From the NCBI RefSeq assembly GCF_002097715.1, contig NZ_CP020737.1, positions 1,984,001 through 2,048,000 on the forward strand: a stretch of DNA of 64,000 nt, in the 5' to 3' direction. Of this stretch, positions 52,964 through 60,835 are shown in pieces; position 1 is the stretch's first letter, and every line of letters begins with the position of its first letter. The notes beneath the pieces were generated by a model that saw nothing but the letters and a program-made list of their open reading frames with translations, made no database searches and had not been told where the DNA came from. The stretch comes from Burkholderia ubonensis subsp. mesacidophila (GTDB lineage: Bacteria > Pseudomonadota > Gammaproteobacteria > Burkholderiales > Burkholderiaceae). The translations under genes were made by a program, and so were the position numbers.

Positions 52964-55900
52964 TTACTTCCACTGATACAGCATGCCCGCGCCGACGACG
53001 CGCTGGCTGCCGCTGAAACCGCCATTCAGCGTCGCCTTCAGGTTCTCGGTAATGCGCGCCTGCACGCCGATGGCCATCGCCTTCTGGCCTGCGAACGTCG
53101 CCGTGCCGACACCCATCGCGAAATTCGAATCGCGATCCATGTGCGGGATCGACGCCATCGCGGCGGTCGCGGCGATCCCCTCGCGCGCCATCGCGTCGGT
53201 CTGCTGGATCTGCTGCTGCATCTGGTTGACCTGGTTGCCCAGCGTGTTGACCGACGTCGACAGTGCCGTCGATACCGCGTTCAACTGGTTGACGTTGACC
53301 GCGTCGGTCCCTTGCGTCCCCTCGGCCACGTTGACGACCTGGCGCGCCGCCTTGTCGGAACCCACCGCGACGACGCCGGAGCGACCGCCGTCATCGCTGC
53401 CCGTGCCGATCGCCACCGAATGCGTGCCCGACGACGTCGCGCCGACGCCCATCGCCGTCGAACCGCTGCCGGTCGCCTGCGAGCCGTTGCCCACGGCCGT
53501 GCTGCTCGCCCCGGACGCCACCGCCCCCAATCCACCCGCGGAAGCATTCGAACCGCTCGGCGCCGGCGCGCTGTTCAGGCTGGACTGATTGGACGTAAAC
53601 GATCCGCCAGTCGACCCGCCGGTATTGCTGGTCTTCTGACCGATCAGGGTGGTCAACTGATTGGCAACCGCATCCAGTTGCGACACGTTGACCGCATCGG
53701 TCCCCGCCCGCCCGGCGGCCAGGCCCGTGATCTGCCGATTGCCGACGTTGACCTCGCCCGCCGACGACTGCGGGCTGCTCAGCCCGTAGGCGATGTAGTT
53801 GTTCAATGCGCCAACCGCCGTCAGCGATCCGGCGCCGAGCGCGATGCTGTTCGCAAACGTCGCGCTGGCGCCGGCGCCCAGCGCCAGCGCATTGATCGCA
53901 CTGCTCTGCGCGCCCGAACCGAGCGCCACGCTGCCGGCATTCAGCGCGCGCGCATTCGCGCCCTGCGCGATCGCCTGCGCGCCGCCGGCCGCCGCGCCGC
54001 TGCCGAGCGCGATCGCATCCGCCTGCGCCGAGCTCGAGCCCTGCCCGATCGCCACGCCGCCGGGCGCCGTCGCATCGACGATCGCGCCGTTCCCGATGCC
54101 CACGCCGTTATCGCCGTTCACGACGGTCGTCGGACCGACCGCGACCGACTCCGCGCCCACTGCCAGCGAGTCGGCCCGCGCGGAGTTCGCGTGGAAATAC
54201 TTCTGTCCGCTCACCGCGAACGACGACAGCGCGTTGGCCAGTTGCCGCACCGTGACCGCGTCCTGCGCCTGCGTGCCGTCCGCGACGTTGGTCAGTTGCC
54301 GATAGGTGTTGCCGCTCGCGCTGCCGAACGACACCGCGCCGAGCAAGGTCTGGTCCGACGTGTTGTACGGAACCGCCCGGCTGCCGATCGTCACCGAACC
54401 GATGCCGGACAGCACCGCGCGATCCGATACCGAACCCGAGCCGATCGCGACGCCGCCCGCGATCGACGCGTTCGACTGTGCACCCAGCGCCAATGCATTC
54501 GCCGCCTGCGCCTGCGCGCCGTTGCCGGCCGCAAGGCTGCTCGCGCCGCCCGAGATCGCCAGCGGACCGATCGCGACGCTGTCGGTACCCGTCGCCTGGC
54601 TGTCGGCCGCGATGGAGTTCGCATGGAAGTACTTGACGCCGCCGCCGCTCTGGATGTTGTTGACGGCACTCGCCACGTTGGTCACGTTCTGGTTCGTCGC
54701 GTACAGTTGCGAGCCGTTGACCGCGTCCGTGCTCGTCGGGCTCAATGCGCCGGCCGCGACGTTCGTGATCGTATTCGGGCCGCTGCCGCCGTGCTTGGCA
54801 CTGAAAGCGCCGGCGCCACCGTTCGCCGTCGGGTCCCACAGCAGCGCATCGTTCTGCACCTGGCTGACCTGCGAACTGACGGCCTGCAGCTGGCTCACGT
54901 TCACGGCATCGGTCGCCGCGGCGCCTGCCGCCACGTTCGTGATGCGTCGCTCTGCCCCCGCGGACCCCACCGACACTTCACCCGCGGGCGTCGCGCCCGC
55001 CAGCGGCGCGGTGCCGGGGTTGTATGCGGCAAGGCCCAGATTCGCGTTCGTCGTCGAATGCGCGCCGAGCGCGACCGAATTCGCGGTGGTCGCCTGCGCG
55101 CCGCCGCCGATCGCGACGCTGTCCGCGCCCGTCGCCTGGCTGTCCGGCGCCGTGGAATTGGCGTGGAAATACTTGATCCCGCCGCCGTTGGCCATGTTGT
55201 TGATCGCCGTGGTATTCGCGGTGACCTGCTGGTTCGTCGCGTAAAGCTGCGAGCCGTTGACTGCGTCCGTGCTGTTCTGGTTCAGCTGGCCGGCGGCGAC
55301 ATTCTGGATCTGCCGTTCCGCGCCGGCAGCGCCCACGCTCACCGCACTCGCCGGATTCGCACCCGCGAAGCCGTAGTGGGTGCCGCCGATCGTCGCGCCG
55401 GATGTCGGGGTCGCCGCCGCGGTCGTCGAATTGGCGCCAAGCGCAACATCGCCCGCATCGTTCGCGACGGCATTCGTGCCGATCGCGACACTGTCGGCGC
55501 CGAGCGCCCGGCTGTCGGGGCCGGTCGAATTGGCGTGGAAATACTTGACGCCCGCGGTCGTCCCGCCGCCACCGATCGCGTTCAGCACATTCTGGACGGA
55601 GCCATACGTATTGCCCGCATAGCTGAGGCTCGTCGTCACGGCGCCGGTCGCGCTGTTGTAGGTGCTGCCGCCGCCGAGGCTCGACGCGACGCTGTTGCCG
55701 AGCGTATTGACACCCGTCACCACCGAGAACAACTGCGATCCATTGATCGCATCGGTGCTCGCCGCCGAGATCACGCCGGCGGCGACGTTTTGCAGCTGCC
55801 GCTCCTGGCCGGCAGCGCCAACCGATACGACGCCGTTGGCCGCGCTCGCGATGCCGGCCGCGGTCCCGCCGTACAGCGCGGTCGCTCCCGTGTCCGGGGC

Positions 55901-58756
55901 GGCCGTCGTGCTGCCGGCGCCGAGTGCGACGCTGTTGGCGAGCGTGGCGTTTGCACCGGCGCCCAGCGCCAGCGCATTGATCGCACTGCTGTGCGCGCCG
56001 GACCCGAGCGCCACCCCGCCCGCGTTCAGCGCGCTCGCATTCGCGCCTTGCGCGATCGACTGCGCGCCGGCGGCCGTCGCGCCGCTGCCGAACGCGATCG
56101 CGTCCGCCTGCGCCGAGCTCGCGCTCTGGCCGATGGCCACGCCACCGGGCGCGGTCGAATCGACGATCGCGCCGTTCCCGATGCCCACGCCGTTGTTGCC
56201 GTTGACGACGGTCGCCGGGCCGACCGCGACGGAATCCGTGCCGACCGCGAGCGAGTCCGCCTGGGTCGAATTCGCATGGAAGTACTTCTGGCCGGTTACC
56301 GCAAAGGACGACAGTGCGTTGGCGAGCTGGCGAACGGTGACCGCATCCTGTGCCTGCGTGCCGTCGGCGACGTTGGTCAACTGACGATAGGTGCTGCCGC
56401 TTGCATCGCCGAACGACACCGCGCCGAGCAAGGTTCGATCGGACGTGTTGTACGGTATTGCACGGCTGCCGATCGTCACCGATCCGACGCCGGACAGGAC
56501 GGCCCGATCCGATACCGATCCCGAGCCGATCGCGACGCCGCCCGCGACCGATACGGTCGACTGTGTGCCAAGCGCGAGCCCGTTGGTTGCCGTCGCCTGC
56601 GCACCATTGCCGGCTGCCAGGCTGCTCGTCCCGCTCGCGATGGCCGCCGGGCCGATCGCGACGCTATCGGTGCCCGTCGCCTGACTGTCCGCTGCCGTGG
56701 AATGGGTGTGGAAATACTTGATGCCTTGGGAATTGATGTTGTCGACGACCGAGCCGACGTTGTTGTTGATCGTCGTCGTGCCGTTCGCGTTGTACGTCGT
56801 GTACGTCGGAGCGGAGATCGTGCCGGTCGTCGAATTGTAGGCCGCACCGCCACCGAGTGCCGTCGCCGTGCTGTTGCCGACGTTGGTGGTCGTGCTGACG
56901 ACCGTGCTCAGGCCGGTCGACAGCGAGCTGATGCCTGTCGACGTGGTGGTCGACAGCGAAGCGACACCGGTTGACAGTGAGCCGATGCCCGTCGACGTGG
57001 CGGTCGACAGCGATGCGACACCGGTCGACAGTGAGCCGATGCCTGTCGACGTGGAGGTCGACAGCGAAGCAACACCGGTTGACAGTGAGCCGATGCCCGT
57101 CGACGTGGCGGTCGACAGCGATGCGACACCGGTCGATAGCGAGCTGATGCCCGTCGACGTTGAGGTCGACAGCGACGCAACTCCGGTCGACAGCGAGCTG
57201 ATGCCCGTCGACGTTGAGGTCGACAGCGATGCAACTCCGGTCGACAGCGAGCTGATGCCCGTCGACGTAGACGTCGATAGCGATGCGACACCAGTCGACA
57301 GCGATCCGATGCTCGACAGCGTCGACGTCGAAAGCGAGTTGATCGCGAGATTCGTCGCGTTGAGCTGCGAGCCGTTGATCGCGTCCGTGCTCGTGTCGCT
57401 GATCTGGCCTGCGGCGACGTTGGTGATCTGACGCACGCTGCCGTTTCCACCCACGCTCACGACATTTGCCGGGTTGTTGCCGGCAAAGTGGTATGTCACG
57501 CCGCCGATCGTCGCATTCGGCGTCGGATTGGGCGCTGCGGTGATCGCCCCGGAGCCAAGCGCGACATCGCCCGCGTTGTTGGCGACGGCGCCGGAACCGA
57601 ATGCGAGCGCACCGGCAGCGGCAGCCGTCGACGTGTTGCCGAGCGCGATGGCGCCCATCCCCTGCGCGCTGTTCGAATTGCCGATCGCAAGTGCGCCGTT
57701 ACCGTTCGCGATGTTGTTCGCCCCCATCGCAACTGCGCCGGTGCCGGTCGCCGTGTTCGGATCGCCGATTGCCACCGCGCCGTTGCCGTTCGCAGTCTGC
57801 CCCTGCCCGAGCGCCACCGCGCCGGTTCCGTTCAGCACTTGCGAGTTGTAGCCGCCGGCGATGGCCCCCGTGCCCGCCGTTGCGGCCACTTTGCTGCTTT
57901 CGCCGAATGCGACGGTCGATGCGGCAAGCGCGGCTGCATTCACGCCCAGTGCCACACTCCCGTATCCCCCGGCATTTGCGTTAATGCCCACGGCCGTCGA
58001 ATTGTCGGCAGAAGCCGTGGCGCCCGCACCCAGCGCCGCCGCGGAAACACCGCTCGACTTCGCCAGGTTGCCGAGCGCGACGCCGAATTGCTTGGACGAA
58101 GTGGCCTGCACGCCGATCGCGATTGCGCTGGTGGCGGTGCTCACCGTGGATGCGAAATTGCCGACGGCGATCGACAGGTCGCCCGCGGCTGTCGATGACA
58201 TGCCGACAGCGATCGACGTGTTGCCCGAGGCTGTCGTTGTCACGCCTATGGCGGTGGTATTAGCGCCGGAAGCCGACGCCTGGTTGCCCAATGCGACCGT
58301 ATTCTGGTTTGATGCAAATGCGCTATTTCCCAGCGCCGTCGCGGAAGCACCACTCGCTGTCGCTCCGCTGCCCAATGCAACGGCTGCGTTAACGTTCGCA
58401 ATTGCAGCATTGCCGATCGCAATGGTCGCTAAAGCGCTCGCAGTTGCGTGATTGCCGATCGCCGCCGAAATGCCGCCGGAGGCGGTCGACGAAATCCCGA
58501 TTGCGGTGTCTGATCCGTTAGTTGTGCTGGTTCCGGCGCCTACGCTGGTTCCGGGGCCGACTTGCGCATGTCCATCCGGAACGGCAAGGCCCAGCCCGAC
58601 AAGCATCATGGCCGCAGCGGCGTCTTTCACACGCTGGTCACGGAGCCCGGCGCTTCCCCCGGCTTTACCCTTGCCGCGCGCCTTGCTGGATTCCGACGCA
58701 GCCACAAACGTACCCAGCGCCTTGTTCCAGACGGTTCGATAAATCCTGTTCATCAT
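52964..58756 (-). CDS. Trimeric autotransporter adhesin (YadA/Hia type)
   Basis: This 1930-residue type Vc autotransporter has an extended signal-peptide region (MMNRIYRTVWNKALGTFVAA, hydrophobic AAAAMMLVGLGLAV). YadA head repeats (about 70-440, many AIG/ALG 14-mers) lead to a Ser/Thr stalk of 18-residue repeats (about 480-614). Repeated KYFHANS and head/neck modules follow (about 660-1640), and the C-terminal YadA anchor (about 1840-1930) ends in LYQWK. It forms a trimeric surface fibre, probably for host or surface adhesion. It lies beside an OmpA lipoprotein and a two-component system, as in the Burkholderia TAA cluster. Either ATG at 58756 or 58753 could be used; AGGG precedes both. Confidence 0.92.
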   Translation of the reverse strand: MMNRIYRTVWNKALGTFVAASESSKARGKGKAGGSAGLRDQRVKDAAAAMMLVGLGLAVPDGHAQVGPGTSVGAGTSTTNGSDTAIGISSTASGGISAAIGNHATASALATIAIGNAAIANVNAAVALGSGATASGASATALGNSAFASNQNTVALGNQASASGANTTAIGVTTTASGNTSIAVGMSSTAAGDLSIAVGNFASTVSTATSAIAIGVQATSSKQFGVALGNLAKSSGVSAAALGAGATASADNSTAVGINANAGGYGSVALGVNAAALAASTVAFGESSKVAATAGTGAIAGGYNSQVLNGTGAVALGQGQTANGNGAVAIGDPNTATGTGAVAMGANNIANGNGALAIGNSNSAQGMGAIALGNTSTAAAAGALAFGSGAVANNAGDVALGSGAITAAPNPTPNATIGGVTYHFAGNNPANVVSVGGNGSVRQITNVAAGQISDTSTDAINGSQLNATNLAINSLSTSTLSSIGSLSTGVASLSTSTSTGISSLSTGVASLSTSTSTGISSLSTGVASLSTSTSTGISSLSTGVASLSTATSTGIGSLSTGVASLSTSTSTGIGSLSTGVASLSTATSTGIGSLSTGVASLSTTTSTGISSLSTGLSTVVSTTTNVGNSTATALGGGAAYNSTTGTISAPTYTTYNANGTTTINNNVGSVVDNINSQGIKYFHTHSTAADSQATGTDSVAIGPAAIASGTSSLAAGNGAQATATNGLALGTQSTVSVAGGVAIGSGSVSDRAVLSGVGSVTIGSRAIPYNTSDRTLLGAVSFGDASGSTYRQLTNVADGTQAQDAVTVRQLANALSSFAVTGQKYFHANSTQADSLAVGTDSVAVGPATVVNGNNGVGIGNGAIVDSTAPGGVAIGQSASSAQADAIAFGSGATAAGAQSIAQGANASALNAGGVALGSGAHSSAINALALGAGANATLANSVALGAGSTTAAPDTGATALYGGTAAGIASAANGVVSVGAAGQERQLQNVAAGVISAASTDAINGSQLFSVVTGVNTLGNSVASSLGGGSTYNSATGAVTTSLSYAGNTYGSVQNVLNAIGGGGTTAGVKYFHANSTGPDSRALGADSVAIGTNAVANDAGDVALGANSTTAAATPTSGATIGGTHYGFAGANPASAVSVGAAGAERQIQNVAAGQLNQNSTDAVNGSQLYATNQQVTANTTAINNMANGGGIKYFHANSTAPDSQATGADSVAIGGGAQATTANSVALGAHSTTNANLGLAAYNPGTAPLAGATPAGEVSVGSAGAERRITNVAAGAAATDAVNVSQLQAVSSQVSQVQNDALLWDPTANGGAGAFSAKHGGSGPNTITNVAAGALSPTSTDAVNGSQLYATNQNVTNVASAVNNIQSGGGVKYFHANSIAADSQATGTDSVAIGPLAISGGASSLAAGNGAQAQAANALALGAQSNASIAGGVAIGSGSVSDRAVLSGIGSVTIGSRAVPYNTSDQTLLGAVSFGSASGNTYRQLTNVADGTQAQDAVTVRQLANALSSFAVSGQKYFHANSARADSLAVGAESVAVGPTTVVNGDNGVGIGNGAIVDATAPGGVAIGQGSSSAQADAIALGSGAAAGGAQAIAQGANARALNAGSVALGSGAQSSAINALALGAGASATFANSIALGAGSLTAVGALNNYIAYGLSSPQSSAGEVNVGNRQITGLAAGRAGTDAVNVSQLDAVANQLTTLIGQKTSNTGGSTGGSFTSNQSSLNSAPAPSGSNASAGGLGAVASGASSTAVGNGSQATGSGSTAMGVGATSSGTHSVAIGTGSDDGGRSGVVAVGSDKAARQVVNVAEGTQGTDAVNVNQLNAVSTALSTSVNTLGNQVNQMQQQIQQTDAMAREGIAATAAMASIPHMDRDSNFAMGVGTATFAGQKAMAIGVQARITENLKATLNGGFSGSQRVVGAGMLYQWK
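53835..54570 (-). repeat. Internal duplication of the adhesin gene, distal copy
   Basis: This segment corresponds closely to 55920-56655 with an offset of 2085 bp. Both copies encode the same order of modules: VTIGSRA, RQLTNVADGTQAQDAVTV, the QKYFHANS neck and a run of head repeats. The copies differ at scattered positions, so the duplication is not very recent. Edges are approximate. Confidence 0.7.
55920..56655 (-). repeat. Internal duplication of the adhesin gene, proximal copy
   Basis: This is the partner of 53835-54570 within the same gene, encoding about residues 700-945 against about 1395-1640. Such head-neck module duplications lengthen the trimeric fibre and are substrates for recombination. 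Edges are approximate. Confidence 0.7.
56917..57320 (-). repeat. 54-bp tandem repeats coding an 18-residue stalk unit
   Basis: About seven and a half copies of a 54-bp unit encode GISSLSTGVASLSTSTST with minor changes (IG for IS, STATST or STTTST). Copies are nearly identical in DNA, so copy number is likely to vary between strains. The unit has Ile, Leu, Val and Leu at positions 2, 5, 9 and 12, suggesting a trimeric coiled coil with 18-residue periodicity. Confidence 0.85.
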
Positions 58757-60018
58757 TTCCCTCGTGACGAATAACCGTAAATGAAATATGGATAACTAAC
58801 TTTGTCGCGACCGCTTCAACGTATTCCCGGATCGCGCGCGACATCGGTCCACCGCACATCCTGCAAACGTTTGCGAAATGGTCGACCAGTCCGGCGCATG
58901 ACGGCCGGAACGGGTTCGCCTACATCGCTCGCAACGGACGAGCGCGTACGAAGCCGCGTCGGGCGTCAGGACGTCCGAAACAGGGATTCAAAAACCGGCG
59001 AATCTGACACGGCACTCGTGGCGGCCCGCCTTCTGCTATCGCCACGGGGCGATTGCTCAGGGCGGATCGTGGCGTCGGGCGACGCCTGCGACGGCACACG
59101 GCTTGATTGAATGATCGTCCCGGTGAGTGTCCGGCTCGATCGGCTTCCTACCCCTTCCTGTGGCGCTCCGATTGCTCATGATTCCTGTGCCTTTGCCCGT
59201 AGAGTGTTAGCGCGAGACGTCCCTGCATTCGAAACGACAAGTTTCTTCGCACCGGGCGAACCGCATCATTTTTCTATCCGGCCGATTCGTGAAAGTCACA
59301 CGTACCAAAATCGTGCATCATGGATTCGGTATTTCTAATATTCTTTAAAAAAGCCTCGAATAATCACGCGTCAGCCAGAGAAATTCTGGGAAGGCACTCC
59401 CTGTTTGTCCAGCAAACCCAACGACTCTTTGTCCCATTTTTATCCATTCAACATCCCAAACCCGCAGCGCCGCCATCCCGGCAGCGCGCGATCGGAATCG
59501 CAATGCCTGCTCGTCGAAACGATCAACGACGCGACGACGACAAGCGACGAATGCCTTGTTTCGATATCTTTGACAATTGACTCGTCCTCATTTGATCTCT
59601 TATTCTCACGAAAAATCTACGTTCGCTTTTTAATCAATGATCAAATCCATGCTTTCAAAAGCCTGCTCACGGCCGCGTTGAGCGACAGACCACACGCTCG
59701 GGAGCGACACGACACGCGCCCGACGATCGCGGTTCGCCGGCCCTCGGCCCTCGGATATCTGCACATGGTGGCCGGCGCGCGCAACGTCGAAACGCATTGT
59801 GGTCAGCATTGTCAATGCATGCCTTTTCCTGAGCGCCCAAACCTTTTGCTCGAGAGGAAATTTTTGAGATTTCGCAGACAACTGCGATCTGATATTCTCC
59901 GCAGCGGCCGGCGATGAAATGATCCGGATCGGCTCGAGACCTTGCGCGTTGATTGCCCCGAACGCCCGCCGACAACGCACCAGAACGCAACCCGCAAGGC
60001 CTGCACGACTCCCCCACC
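58757..60018. other. 1.26-kb gap between the adhesin and its candidate regulators
   Basis: No convincing gene is present. The part next to the adhesin holds its leader (AGGG then ATG ATG). The stretch from about 59280 to 59900 is AT-richer than the rest. A TTGACA (59570-59575) with TGATCT 17 bp later could start a transcript toward the response regulator. The unusual length suggests a regulatory region or an unrecognised small RNA. Confidence 0.45.
59570..59598 (+). promoter_or_regulatory. Weak candidate sigma-70 promoter upstream of the response regulator
   Basis: TTGACA (59570-59575) is a perfect -35. TGATCT (59593-59598) is a poor -10 at the standard 17-bp spacing. The implied leader to the ATG at 60019 would be about 410 nt, so it is uncertain. 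Confidence 0.3.
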
Positions 60019-60828
60019 ATGCTGCCCCGACATTCCGCTCTTGCCGACGCTCACATTCTTGTCGTCGACGATCAGCCGGACCAGCTTCATCTGCTGATCG
60101 ACATCCTGCGCAGCGCCGGGTGCCGGATCAGCGTGGCGTTCGATGGTTCACAGGCGTATCAACGGGCGCTGGCGATCTCGCCCGACCTGATCCTGATGGA
60201 CGTCCGGATGCCGCGCATGGATGGTTTCGCGGCCTGCCGACTGCTTGCCGAAACTCCCGCCACCCGCGCAATACCGGTCATTTTCCTGACCGTGGCCGGC
60301 GACCTCCATGACCGTCTCGAGGGGCTGGATATCGGTGGCATCGACTACGTGACGAAGCCGTTCGAGCCTGCCGAGGTCCTTGCGCGGATTCGCGTTCACC
60401 TCGGCCGAGCGAAAGGCGACCGGCATGCCGAGGCCGATCCGCCCGTATCGGATCCAACGGGCAACCACGCCATCGTTCGCGCGGCCAAGCGCCATCTGGC
60501 GCAGAGACTGGCCAACCCGCCCACGGTCGAACAGCTCGCCCACCTGGTCGGCACCCACGAAAAGCGGCTGTCGCGCGCGTTCCGGGACAACCTTGGCCAG
60601 ACCGTGTTCGAGTATCTCCGCAGCGAACGTTTGCGCATGGCTCAAAGCCTGCTAAGCAGTACGCCGTTGAGCATTGCCCACATTGCGGAAGAAATCGGCT
60701 TTTCGAACGCCGCGAATTTCGCCACGGCATTTCGGGAGCGATTTGGCGTCACGCCCTCGACCTACCGGGACGATTGTCGCGGGCGGGAGCCGGCCGGCGT
60801 CCTGCCGCCCAACCTTGATCTCGACTAA
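60019..60828 (+). CDS. Response regulator with AraC-type output domain
   Basis: The 269-residue protein has a receiver domain (about 10-128: HILVVDDQPDQ, phospho-acceptor Asp61 in LMDVRMP, Lys113 in VTKPFEP) and a C-terminal AraC/XylS double HTH (about 160-262, with IAHIAEEIGFSNAANFATAF then FGVTPSTYR). ATG at 60019 is preferred since it starts 10 residues before the receiver; a TTG at 59953 is possible. It is 7 bp upstream of a histidine kinase gene and divergent from the adhesin gene, so it may control that adhesin. Confidence 0.85.
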   Translation: MLPRHSALADAHILVVDDQPDQLHLLIDILRSAGCRISVAFDGSQAYQRALAISPDLILMDVRMPRMDGFAACRLLAETPATRAIPVIFLTVAGDLHDRLEGLDIGGIDYVTKPFEPAEVLARIRVHLGRAKGDRHAEADPPVSDPTGNHAIVRAAKRHLAQRLANPPTVEQLAHLVGTHEKRLSRAFRDNLGQTVFEYLRSERLRMAQSLLSSTPLSIAHIAEEIGFSNAANFATAFRERFGVTPSTYRDDCRGREPAGVLPPNLDLD

Positions 60829-60835
60829 CGCCGCA

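Noticed and set aside
52880..56974. A 1364-residue open frame antisense to the adhesin gene
   Set aside because: Its repetitive Arg/Asp/Ala sequence is the mirror image of the adhesin repeats, and the real gene has a signal region, head repeats and a YadA anchor.
56917..57320. CRISPR-like direct repeats
   Set aside because: The 54-bp units are contiguous without spacers, stay in frame and encode the adhesin stalk; no cas gene is near.
59405..59917. A 170-residue frame in the long gap upstream of the response regulator
   Set aside because: No ribosome-binding site, mixed composition and no recognisable motif; not enough to call a gene.
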